Assembly: GCA_003139995.1 (NCBI GenBank) | Contig: PLIC01000233.1 | Coordinates: forward strand, 1 to 64,000 | Source: Candidatus Acidiflorens stordalenmirensis | GTDB taxonomy: Bacteria; Acidobacteriota; Terriglobia; Terriglobales; Acidobacteriaceae | Direction of reading: 5' to 3' | Length of the DNA: 64,000 bases | Shown: one piece after another, positions 8,851 to 18,898 of the stretch | Position numbering within the stretch: position 1 is the stretch's first letter | How the letters are laid out: every line of letters starts with the position of its first letter | The notes under the pieces: generated by a model | The model's input: the letters and a program-made list of their open reading frames with translations, nothing else | The model's database searches: none | Told to the model about the DNA's origin: nothing | Program-made: the position numbers and the translations under genes

Positions 8851-11800
8851 ATGACCCTAAAAAGTAGAAGCAGCTTCCACACGTGGCTGGTGTTGGCGGC
8901 AGCTTTCGCAGCGACATCCCTGGTGTTACTAACTCCTTCTGTTCAAGCGCAGCAGCGCTTATTGACGCGCCATGTGCGCGAGGCCGTGGTGAATGGGCAG
9001 GCGCCACTCGTAGGTGTGCTTCCCCCAACACAACAATTGAAGCTGGCCCTGATGGTTCCGCTGCGCAACCAGGCAGAACTGGACGAGCTGCTGCAAAAAC
9101 TCTACGACCCCAAGAGCCCCTCTTACCATCAGTGGCTTTCGGTGCAGGAATTCACCGACAGGTTTGGACCGACCCAGGCGGATTATGACGCTGTGGTCCA
9201 TTTCGCGGAAGCGAATGGCATGACTGTAACCCGCGCCACTCCTAATCGTGTGGTCATAGATGTCGCGGCTTCGGTGGCAGATATCAACAAAGCTTTTCAC
9301 GTGACGATGGGCATTTATCGGCACCCGACCGAAGATCGGATGTTTTATGCGCCAGATCGAGAACCATCGGTTGACCTGAGCGTACAGCTCTGGCACATCA
9401 CGGGTCTGGACGACTTCTCGCCGCCGCGTCCGCTCCTGCGCTTTGCCCCGAAGGGCGATTTGCATACGGATCAAACCGGTTCGGGGCCGGGTGGCCAATT
9501 TCTTGGCAGTGATATGAGGGCGGCCTACTACGGCGGGACAGCACTCACGGGCGCGGGTCAATCCATTGGGCTATTCGGGTTGAACTTCAACATCAGCGAT
9601 GTCGAGGCCTACTTCAGTTCGATTGGCCAGCCGTTTAATCCCGGCACCGTCATAACCGTCTCTATCAATGGCTACGACACATCGTGCCCGAACCCATGCG
9701 GTGACGGCGAGCCGATCGCCGATATCGTGCAGTCGCTCTCCATGGCGCCCGGCGTGGACGCGGTGATTGAATATGAAGCATCGAACGACGTCGATACTTT
9801 TAGCCAGATGGCCACGGATAACATCGCCAAGCAACTGAGCGCTTCCATTGGCTGGCTCCCTCCCGACGCGAACATCGACGAGCCCATCTTCATGGAGTTT
9901 GCGGCGCAAGGTCAGAATTTGTTCGTCGCCAGCGGTGACAGCGGCGCGTTTACACTTCCTAACTGCAGCGGCAACAACTGCAACCCGGCGTGGTACCCCT
10001 CGGATGATCCTTACATCACCGCTGTCGGCGGCACGCACATAACCACAGATGGCGCGGGCGGCCCATGGAAATCGGAGATTGCCTGGGGGGGACCAATCCC
10101 GTCCTAGCCTGCGCCAACCCCACTGGCGGCAGCAGCGGCGGGTATAGCACCAACGGTTATGCTATCCCCAGCTACCAGCAGCTTCCGGGCGTGATCGATT
10201 CGTCGAACCAAGGCTCGACCACTTTGCGCAATGTCCCGGATCTTGCCGCGGAGGCAGATTGCGACAATTACTGGTGCGCCAGCGGGAGTTGCCAGGGAGG
10301 AATCGGAGGGACTAGTCTTTCCACGCCGCGCTGGGCCGGTTTCCTAGCGCTGATCAATGAACAGGCGGCCAACAACAACGCGCCCTCTGCCGGCTTCCTC
10401 AACCCCACCATCTACGGGATCGGCACTGGACCGAACTACGACAGCGACTTCCACGACATCACCAGCGGGAGTAACAATAACGGCGAACCGTCCCCAAACG
10501 ACGTATCCTACAACGCCGTGGTTGGCTATGACCTGGTGACCGGATGGGGAAGCCCGAATGGGCAGAACCTGATCAATGCTCTGACCCCGGCGTCAACCAG
10601 TCCTTACTTCTCTCTATTGGCATCGCCGGCCACGCTGACCATCCCAACAGGCTCCACTAGCGCGACCAGCACGATCCAACTCAAATCGGGGAATGGCTTC
10701 AGTGGGACCGTCAAGCTATCCGCGAACGTCCTCGGTTCGCCGACGGGAGTAACGGCCAGCCTTAGTCCGACTTCGATCACGGGCTCAGGCACTTCAGTCT
10801 TGACCGTTTCGCTAACGGGCTCCAGTTCAGGCGGGAATTTCGTGCTTGTTGTCACTGGCACCAGCGCGAGCGGAGTCTTGACTCAACCGGCTTATCTGAC
10901 GCTTGCGTTGCCGACTTTTTCCCTTTCGGTTGCGCCGAACAGCATCTACATCAATCAGGGCGGGACGGCAACCACCACGTTGACAGTGACGCCCCAGAAC
11001 GGCTTTGAGGGCAGCGTGACCTTGTCCCCCGTAAAGGGTCTGCCCAGCGGTGTGGCCGCGTCTTTCAAACCCACCAAAGCCACGACCACGAGCACCCTGA
11101 CGCTGACGGCTCGCAGCACAACGCCGACAGGACCGGGCGTGTCTTTAACTTTCACTGGAACATCGGGCAGTATCAAGCAAAGCGTATCCTCAGCCACTCT
11201 GGCGGTGAGCGCGGCCACCGGCACTGACGGCGCCGGAACGCCGGTGGATCTGTCCTCGGCATACAACCTGAGTGGCATCTACACCGACGGCAGACGCTTC
11301 ACGACCGGTCTGGACGGTGTCGGTTACGCGTACTCGTCGAACCTGTTGACCGCGAATCGAATCCTGAACGGCGTCCAGTTCAATTTTGGGCCTGCGAATC
11401 GACTCGATGCCGTCAATGGCACCGGCCAGACCATCGCGCTGCCGACGGACCGGTTCACCACGTTGCAACTGCTGGCCACCGGCGTTCTAAGCGCGCCGTC
11501 GGCGCGGACCATCACGGTGACCTATACGGATGGCACGAGTTCGCGGTTCAAACAGAGCTTCAGCAATTGGTTCAGTCCTTCCTACAACGATGGCGAATCT
11601 TTCGCGGTGGTGATGCCCTATGCCAATCATAAGGGTGCCCAGAGCCCCGGCCCTGTCAACCTGTACGGCTACATCTTTGTTCTGGACAGCGCCAAAACCG
11701 TAAAAAGCTTCACCTTGCCCAACAATCCCGACGTAGTGGTACTTGCGGCCACCTTGACGACGCAGAGCCTTGGAACGCAGACGCAGGTCAGCCTGTCGTC

Positions 11801-12419
11801 TGAATACAACCTGGCCGGCATCTACGATAACAAGGTAACCTTTCCAGCGACAGGCGGCATGGACGGTGGAGGAGACTACTGCACCCTCCCAAACGGGTGC
11901 GCAGACGGATATTCGGCGCAGCAGTTGGGCCTGCCCTCGACCACACACCCAAGGCTAACCAGCAACGGCGTCCGATTCACCCTCGGGCCAGTCAATACAG
12001 CCGACTGCACAACAGCGTGCGTCTCGGACGAAGTAAGCCTCGGTCGTAGTCCCGGTGTGACTATTACGCTGCCCCCAGGCCAGCAGAACGCTTACACCAC
12101 CATGACCATGCTGGGCACCGGCGTCCAAGGAAGCCATACTGGGGCGGTCACCGTCACCTACACGACTGGCTCACCCCAAAAAATCAGCCAGACCTTCAGC
12201 GACTGGTGTAATTTCGGGAGCAATGTGAACGAGAGCATCGCATGGGGGGGGATCCATCGCATCAACAGCGACGGTACGCTCAGCACCGGCGCGAGTTGCA
12301 ATCTCTACGCCTACACCTATGCTCTGGATCCCGCCAGGACGGTGCAAAGCATCACGTTGACGAATACCGACGGCACCCATGATGCGTTGGTTCTTGCGAT
12401 CACTCTGCTGCAAGAGTAA
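8851..12419 (+). pseudogene. S53 family peptidase (pro-kumamolisin/sedolisin-like) with Ig-like and tandem C-terminal modules, split by a frameshift at a G7 run
   Basis: 8851-10107 (frame 1): signal peptide, pro-kumamolisin activation domain, DAVIEYEASND. 10065-12419 (frame 3): GGTSLSTPRWAGF serine motif and C-terminal domains. Frame changes at GGGGGGG 10085-10091; one extra G restores a continuous ORF. Confidence 0.85.
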
Positions 12420-12431
12420 GCAGCAAAACTG

Positions 12432-12474
12432 CTCGTGTCGCGATAGCCGTGACCCTGGCCTATCGCGGCACGAG
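12432..12474. terminator. Stem-loop 13 nt after the S53 stop codon
   Basis: CTCGTGTCGCGATAG - 13-nt loop - CTATCGCGGCACGAG, 14/15 pairing. Confidence 0.5.
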
Positions 12475-12681
12475 TACAGCACCGATGGGAATGACCTGAC
12501 CGATCTTTTGTACCAAGCAACAGCCCGCAAGGGCAACGTGTTGCCGTCAACGAGCTCGGTTCCAGCCGAGGGGACGCACACATTCAAGTTGCGAGTCACT
12601 GGGACGGCGAATTCCGCCAGTGGTTCTTCGCCGAATTGCCCGGCGTGCGTGGTAGTAGATCGCGCCACCATTGTTCAGTAA
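12475..12681 (+). pseudogene. Gene remnant: C-terminal fragment of a carbohydrate-binding-like beta-sandwich domain
   Basis: Translation ...GNVLPSTSSVPAEGTHTFKLRVTGTANSASGSSPNCPACVVVDRATIVQ resembles ends of secreted carbohydrate-active proteins (G.HTLK.RVTGT.N.AS...V.VD...V) with no body upstream. Confidence 0.4.
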
Positions 12682-12821
12682 ACCTCATGCGCGAGCAGCG
12701 ACTCGGTGACGCGACAACAGCAACGAAGGAGTAGGGCCAAAACTGCCCCCGAACTAGTCACGACTCGCAGTATTTTTCGGTATAAAGACCTGGACGAGTT
12801 TCCAAACACGTTGGGAGAGTT

Positions 12822-15800
12822 ATGATGCGACGATTCTGCACGACCTTGATAGCGCCCCTACTGAGCTGTCTGATCCTGCTGTACGCGGCCAGCGCACAAA
12901 CCACCGAAAAGCCCGACTTGAGCAAGCAGCCAACTCTTTACGTTGTCGGCTACGCCCACCTCGATACGGAATGGCGATGGGAGTACCCGCAGGTCATCAG
13001 CGAATACATTCGTAAGACCATGGAGGACAACTTCACCCTCTTCGACAAATATCCCCACTATGTTTTTAATTTCAGTGGCGCGAACCGCTACCGTTTCATG
13101 AAGGAATATTATCCCGCGGATTACGCAAAGTTGAAGAAGTACGTGGAGTCAGGGAGATGGTTCCCGGCGGGCTCTTCCGCGGAAGAGGGCGACGTGAACG
13201 CCCCCAGTGCCGAGACCATCATCCGTCAAATTCTTTATGGGAATAACTGGTTTCGCAATGAATTCGGTAAGGCAAGTGCGGAGTATATGCTGCCCGACTG
13301 CTTCGGTTTTCCATCCTCGCTGCCGACAATTCTCGCGCACTCCGGCGTCAAAGGCTTTTCCACACAGAAGCTGGTGTGGGGATCTTCGGCGGACGGCGGC
13401 GGTCCGGAATCGCGCGAGAAGACGCCGGAAGGCACGCCGTTCAACGTGGGCGTCTGGGTGGGACCGGATGGAGAGAGTGTGCTGGCAGGTCTGAACCCGG
13501 GTAGCTATAGCGGCGGGATTGACACCGATCTCAGCAAGCCTTTGCCTGCGGCTCCTCCGAACGCCGCGCTCGAAGAGATTCGGCAAAAACTCAACCCGCT
13601 ACGACAGAAACTACGCCAGATCGAGAACGCCAATCAACCGCTCGATCCGAAGGACGTCCATGAATATTATGCGCTGCGCGCACAAGAGAGAGGTCTCGCC
13701 AAGGTCCAATCGGATCGGGACCAGAGCCGCTACCAGGACGATTGGGCTGCTCGCGTAGAGCAGAACGGAAAAGTCAGTGGTGTGTACACGGACTATCATT
13801 ACTACGGCACCGGCGACATCGGCGGGGCTCCAGATGAGGACTCCGTAAAGCGGCTCGAAGCGATCATCACCAAAGGGTTAGCAAGCTTGCCGCCGCAGGA
13901 TGGATCTTACAGAGAGGGGCACGCGCATCCGGAGTGGCCTGCGGTCAAAGTGGGCGATGGCCCTGTCGACGTAGTCTCAGCGAACGCGGAACAAATGTTT
14001 CTCGACATCACGCCGTCTGAGGCCGCCGGCCTTCCACGCTATACCGGCGAAATGGAGCTGACCAATCATTCCGCGGGCTCGCTGACTTCGCAGGCCTACC
14101 AAAAACGCTGGATTCGGAGAGAAGAGTTGCTGGCGGACGCTGCGGAGAAAGCTTCGGTGGCCTCCGAATGGCTAGGGGCACGAACGTATCCGCGGCAGCG
14201 GCTGAACGATGCCTGGACACTCGTCATGGGTGGCCACTTCCACGATATCGCTGCCGGCACTGCCACTCCTAGAGCCTACGAATTTGCCTGGAATGACGAC
14301 ACCATTGCGATGAACCAATTCGCGGGCGTGTTGAACAACGCATCCGAAGCGGTCGCAGCGGCGCTAGATACTCAGGCCAAAGGTGTTCCGATCGTCATCT
14401 TCAACCCCTTGAACGTCGCCCGGGAAGAAGTGGTCGAAGCCAGCATCGAATTCCCGGGCAGCATGCCTAACACGGTTCACGTGATTGGACCGAACGGCAG
14501 AGAAACTCCGGCGCAGATATCGAACGGTAAGGTGCTGTTTGTAGCGAGAGTGCCGTCCGTGGGCTATGCCGTCTATGACGTGCAGCCCGGGGCCGCGGCG
14601 GGACTTGCATCCGCTCTGCAGGCGTCCGAGAACTCGCTGGAGAATCGGTACTACCGTGTGAAGCTGAATCAAGACGGAGACGTTTTCAGTATTTTCGATA
14701 AATCGATCGGCCGGGAATTGCTCGCCGGCCCGGCGCGCCTTGCTATCTCCTACGATAATCCCGAGCAGTGGCCGGCCTGGAACATGGACTGGGACCAGGA
14801 GCAGGCAGCGCCGAAGGCATACGTCAGCGGGCCGGCCAGGATTCGTGTAGTGGAAAACGGCCCGGTGCGTGTGGCCGTGGAAGTTTCACGCGAAACGGCG
14901 GGCTCGCGATTTTTGCAGACCATCCAGCTTTCGGCGGGAGACGCAGGCAAACGAGTAGAATTCGGAAACGTAATCGACTGGAATACCCGGGAGTCGAACC
15001 TGAAGGCGACGTTTCCCTTGGCAGCTTCGAATCGCATGGCTACTTACAACTGGGACATTGGGACGATCGATCGTCCTACAGCAGAGCCGAAAAAATTCGA
15101 GGTTCCGTCGCACCAGTGGATCGACTTAACCGACATGAGCGGTGTTTTCGGCGTGACCATCCTGACCGACTGCAAGAACGGATCGGATAAGCCGAGTGAC
15201 AACACGATTCGGCTAACTTTGATCCGGACGCCGGGTACTCGCGGCGGCTATGCCGATCAAGGTACGCAGGATATTGGACATCACGAGTTCATCTACGGCG
15301 TCGCAGGGCACGGCGGCGACTGGCGCCAGGCCGGGAGCGACTGGCAGGGGCAGCGCTTGAACGATCCACTCATCGCCTTCCAAACATCACGGCATGCGGG
15401 TGCGCTTGGCCGGGAGTTTTCTTTACTGAAACTCAGCAGCCCCAGGATTCGGCTTCTGGCGCTGAAGAAGGCTGAGCAGGGCGATGAAATCATCGTGCGC
15501 CTGGTGGAACTCGATGGCAAGCCGCAGCCGAATATCAAAGTTTCATTTGCGGTGCCGATCGCTTCCGCGCGGGAGATAAACGGACAGGAGCAGGCGGTCG
15601 GGCCCGCCACAGTTTCTGGTGGAGTGCTGGTGACCTCGTTCACCGCGTACCAACCACGAACCTTTGCGGTAAAGCTGGCCGCGCCGACGGCCAAAGTTGC
15701 GGGCGTGCGTTCCGTACCAGTGTCGCTGAAATACGACCTTGCGGTCGCCAGCGACGATGGCACTCACTCGGCCGATGGGTTTGATGGCAAAGGCAACACG

Positions 15801-16436
15801 CTCCCGGCGGAGATGCTGCCCGCGCAAATTACCTTTAACGATGTGCAGTTTCGCCTCGCGCCCGCGACACTCGCATCGACGACAACCGGAGCGCCGAACG
15901 CGGTCGTGGCCAAGGGCCAGACGCTCGATCTGCCAACTGGCCGCTACAACCGCGTCTATGTGCTGGCGGCATCCGCCGAAGGCGACCAGAAAGCAAGCTT
16001 CAAAACTGGAAGCGAGAACGTCGACCTGACTGTCCATGACTTGACTATCCAGGACTGGGGCGGATTCATCGGCCAATGGGACGACCGGCAGTGGGTCGCC
16101 AAGGGCACCCCGATCCCAGGGCAGCCTGGTCGAACCGAGCACGATGATTATGCCAAAATGACTGGAATCAAGTCCGGCTATATCAAACGGGCAGACCTGG
16201 CATGGTACTGCACGCATCACCACAACGCTGCCGGGGAAAACGTGCCGTACGGGTATTCGTATCTCTTCGCCTATCCGATCGACCTGCAACCGGGCGCGAA
16301 AACCATTCAATTGCCGGACAACGACAAGATTCGCATTCTGGCAATATCGGTAGCCGAGGAGAACCCCGAGGTGAAAGCTGTGCAGCCACTGTACGATGTG
16401 CTTCCTTCGCCTCTTTCCAGCAGTGCCGCACAGTAG
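12822..16436 (+). CDS. Glycoside hydrolase family 38 alpha-mannosidase-like protein, secreted
   Basis: Signal peptide; VVGYAHLDTEWRWEYPQ and MLPDCFGFPSSLPTILAHSGVKGFSTQKL motifs typical of GH38; large C-terminal beta domains. Confidence 0.92.
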   Translation: MMRRFCTTLIAPLLSCLILLYAASAQTTEKPDLSKQPTLYVVGYAHLDTEWRWEYPQVISEYIRKTMEDNFTLFDKYPHYVFNFSGANRYRFMKEYYPADYAKLKKYVESGRWFPAGSSAEEGDVNAPSAETIIRQILYGNNWFRNEFGKASAEYMLPDCFGFPSSLPTILAHSGVKGFSTQKLVWGSSADGGGPESREKTPEGTPFNVGVWVGPDGESVLAGLNPGSYSGGIDTDLSKPLPAAPPNAALEEIRQKLNPLRQKLRQIENANQPLDPKDVHEYYALRAQERGLAKVQSDRDQSRYQDDWAARVEQNGKVSGVYTDYHYYGTGDIGGAPDEDSVKRLEAIITKGLASLPPQDGSYREGHAHPEWPAVKVGDGPVDVVSANAEQMFLDITPSEAAGLPRYTGEMELTNHSAGSLTSQAYQKRWIRREELLADAAEKASVASEWLGARTYPRQRLNDAWTLVMGGHFHDIAAGTATPRAYEFAWNDDTIAMNQFAGVLNNASEAVAAALDTQAKGVPIVIFNPLNVAREEVVEASIEFPGSMPNTVHVIGPNGRETPAQISNGKVLFVARVPSVGYAVYDVQPGAAAGLASALQASENSLENRYYRVKLNQDGDVFSIFDKSIGRELLAGPARLAISYDNPEQWPAWNMDWDQEQAAPKAYVSGPARIRVVENGPVRVAVEVSRETAGSRFLQTIQLSAGDAGKRVEFGNVIDWNTRESNLKATFPLAASNRMATYNWDIGTIDRPTAEPKKFEVPSHQWIDLTDMSGVFGVTILTDCKNGSDKPSDNTIRLTLIRTPGTRGGYADQGTQDIGHHEFIYGVAGHGGDWRQAGSDWQGQRLNDPLIAFQTSRHAGALGREFSLLKLSSPRIRLLALKKAEQGDEIIVRLVELDGKPQPNIKVSFAVPIASAREINGQEQAVGPATVSGGVLVTSFTAYQPRTFAVKLAAPTAKVAGVRSVPVSLKYDLAVASDDGTHSADGFDGKGNTLPAEMLPAQITFNDVQFRLAPATLASTTTGAPNAVVAKGQTLDLPTGRYNRVYVLAASAEGDQKASFKTGSENVDLTVHDLTIQDWGGFIGQWDDRQWVAKGTPIPGQPGRTEHDDYAKMTGIKSGYIKRADLAWYCTHHHNAAGENVPYGYSYLFAYPIDLQPGAKTIQLPDNDKIRILAISVAEENPEVKAVQPLYDVLPSPLSSSAAQ

Positions 16437-16542
16437 AGCGTGACGCGTTTCGAGATGGCGCGGTGCGTCCGTATGCGACGGCGGCAAGGGTCCTTTCCTT
16501 TGCCTAGAGCTGATCCAGCGTTGCTGTATCCCGCTCGCGTAG

Positions 16543-16583
16543 GGACGGTCGCCCTCGGCCGTCCAGGCCGAGCGAAGCTCGGC
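16543..16583. repeat. Two adjacent small hairpins between convergent genes
   Basis: GGACGG...CCGTCC (16543-16564) then GCCGAG-CGAAG-CTCGGC (16567-16583); possible bidirectional terminator or intergenic repeat. Confidence 0.45.
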
Positions 16584-16706
16584 AGATGCCTGCGGCCACA
16601 GCAACTCTGGATTCGCTATAAACGCGCAAAAAGGCTTCCACATCGCTGGCCGGTCTTGCGGCCCGGACCTGAGTTGAATTCTCGCCCAGATGTTTGAAAT
16701 TTATTT

Positions 16707-18842
16707 TCAGCGCGCAGCACTCGGACTCTCTTGCCGGATCAACAAGGCGAGCCGCGGAAACAGGAAGTGACCGCCGGCGTCATCGATCACATTTACCTGG
16801 CAGGTATAGAAGCCTGGTTTGAGCGATGTCAGCGGCACGTCTAACTGGAAGACGGCAGCCTTCCGCTCGCGCGCATTCAGTTCCGTCAACTCCAGCAACG
16901 AGCTTTCGTAGGCTTTGGCTTTACCCTGGAAGAAGGCAACGTTGGACAAAAGCCGGATGCCGGGCTTGTTTTCGCTGTCTCTTCTTGAATCCGCGCCCCT
17001 TGCCGAATCCGCGACAGGCGGCCGCGCCGGATCGTATACCTCATAATAAAGAAGCAGGTGCTGCGTGGCCGAGAAAACATGCGTGACGTTCGGGATGATC
17101 TCGGAACCGTCGCGCACCAGCGGGTTCAGGTTCGCACTCGTCTTTACTTTTACCGGTTGAATCTGGCTCGCGAGCACCACGGAACTCATGTTCAACGGCT
17201 GCGCCTTCAACTCCGGCACCTCGATATCGGTTTCGAACGATCCCATGCGTCCGGTCTGGTTTTCGCGCACGACAAATTTCAGGTGGTACTTGCCGCTCAG
17301 CAGGCTCATTCCGGCGTCATACTGCACATTCTTTTTTTGCACCTCGGTCGACGTGCTCACCGCGAGTTTCACGGTATCGCGAATTCTGTTCAGGGGGTGG
17401 TGTTCGCTATCGAGCACCATCCCAATCACATCGAGCGTTGCCTTGTCGCGGTCGCTGCTGCGGACGAATGGAATCTGCGATCCCGGAACCACCAGCGAGA
17501 TGGGGACGAAGAACTTATTGCCCTCCAGCCGGAAGTAGGCGACACCGAGATACAAGGGCAAATCCGTGGCCGGCAACTCAGATGCAAGTTCCTCCTCTAA
17601 CTGCCGCTCCTTATCGTCGTTAGTGGAATGCCGGAAGTCCGCGGGGGCGTAGTAACCGCGGCGGTAGTCCATCTTCGCTCCAGGAAGATTGCTCTTCACG
17701 ACGATCCTCCGGTAACGCCCGTCCCGCGCGGTGTTCGTGCTGTGATAGCCGAGCAGATAGTAAGTCGAAGTATCCTGCTGCACTCCTTTGAAAATCTTGC
17801 TGAAGTCGTTGGAATCGAGAAACGCGCGCCCGCCGGTATCGCTGGCCAGCGTTACCAGCGTTTCCTGCGTGGTGAAATTGGAATTCAACGCATTGAGAGT
17901 CGCCTGTCCCGAGTACGCCGAAACGCCGCGCAGGCTGGCGCTCTGCGCTTCCCCGCCCACTACCAGCGCCTGTAGGCCTCGCATGTCCATGGTGTAAATT
18001 GCCAGGTTGGAACGCACCGCCGCGTTCACCGCCGCACGCAGTTCCGATTGATTCTCGATGCCGGTACGGTCCATGCCGCTGGAAAAATAAATCAGCGATT
18101 TCTTCTGCTGAACGTGTGCAAGCTTTTCCGCCACCGAGCGCAACGCCTCCAACCGCCGGTCGGTATTGAAAATGTTGTATTCCATATCGTCGGCGGTAAA
18201 TGGTTGACCGGTGTCGGGCGTCCCCTCGGTCGTGCCGGTGGTGCCTTCTTCAAAACCTTGACCGCTGCCTGAACTGAATGTGTCCAACTGTTTTTTCAGC
18301 AGCGCGTGATCCGTGGTGAAATCCTGATTCACCAGCAGCGAACTCCCCAGCGAAACAATCGACACCAAGTCGGCGGGAGCCATTTGTGTATCGACATAGT
18401 GTTCGGCTGAAGTAACTGCGCGGGCGATCTCATCCGGTTCCATGGCGGAAAGATCAAAGAACAAAACAATCAGACGCCGGTCTTTGAATTCGGCCGCCAC
18501 ATCTGCCGTGGAAGCCGCCCCGCTCGCCTGTCCGGACGCCGCTTCTGGCAGCGGCTTCGCCTGCGCCACATCCAATGCCGGCACGGCATCGACGTTCTCC
18601 ACATCAAAGGAAACAATCTTCTGCGGTTTGTTGTCCTCGAGGATCGTGAAATCTTCCGGTTTCAACCCCGGTACAAACTTTCCGCTCTTGTCCCTCACCG
18701 TCACATTCACCAGTACGAGATCCGATTCCGCGTGAAACACATAGTCCGATTGCTGCTGCGAAGGCGAAGCGGCACATAAGAGCACAAGCGCCAGCAGCAC
18801 CGCTATAGCTCTATCCGCGAATCGGTTTGGAGTGAAAGTCAT
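16707..18842 (-). CDS. VWFA-related acidobacterial domain protein
   Basis: FHAESDLVLVNVTVRDKSGKFVPGLKPEDFTILEDNKPQKIVSFD followed by VWA-like LIVLFFDLSAME; lies 20 bp downstream of the receptor gene on the same strand. ORF extends to 18878; Met at 18842 precedes the signal peptide. Confidence 0.85.
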   Translation of the reverse strand: MTFTPNRFADRAIAVLLALVLLCAASPSQQQSDYVFHAESDLVLVNVTVRDKSGKFVPGLKPEDFTILEDNKPQKIVSFDVENVDAVPALDVAQAKPLPEAASGQASGAASTADVAAEFKDRRLIVLFFDLSAMEPDEIARAVTSAEHYVDTQMAPADLVSIVSLGSSLLVNQDFTTDHALLKKQLDTFSSGSGQGFEEGTTGTTEGTPDTGQPFTADDMEYNIFNTDRRLEALRSVAEKLAHVQQKKSLIYFSSGMDRTGIENQSELRAAVNAAVRSNLAIYTMDMRGLQALVVGGEAQSASLRGVSAYSGQATLNALNSNFTTQETLVTLASDTGGRAFLDSNDFSKIFKGVQQDTSTYYLLGYHSTNTARDGRYRRIVVKSNLPGAKMDYRRGYYAPADFRHSTNDDKERQLEEELASELPATDLPLYLGVAYFRLEGNKFFVPISLVVPGSQIPFVRSSDRDKATLDVIGMVLDSEHHPLNRIRDTVKLAVSTSTEVQKKNVQYDAGMSLLSGKYHLKFVVRENQTGRMGSFETDIEVPELKAQPLNMSSVVLASQIQPVKVKTSANLNPLVRDGSEIIPNVTHVFSATQHLLLYYEVYDPARPPVADSARGADSRRDSENKPGIRLLSNVAFFQGKAKAYESSLLELTELNARERKAAVFQLDVPLTSLKPGFYTCQVNVIDDAGGHFLFPRLALLIRQESPSAAR

Positions 18843-18898
18843 AACGATCCTCTTCGAAAGCGTCTTGTTCCGTAGCATCCCTCGCGGCAGCGTCCTCC

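Noticed and set aside
15543-16643. 366-aa minus-strand ORF
   Set aside because: Antisense to the GH38 C-terminus; no signal peptide or domain.
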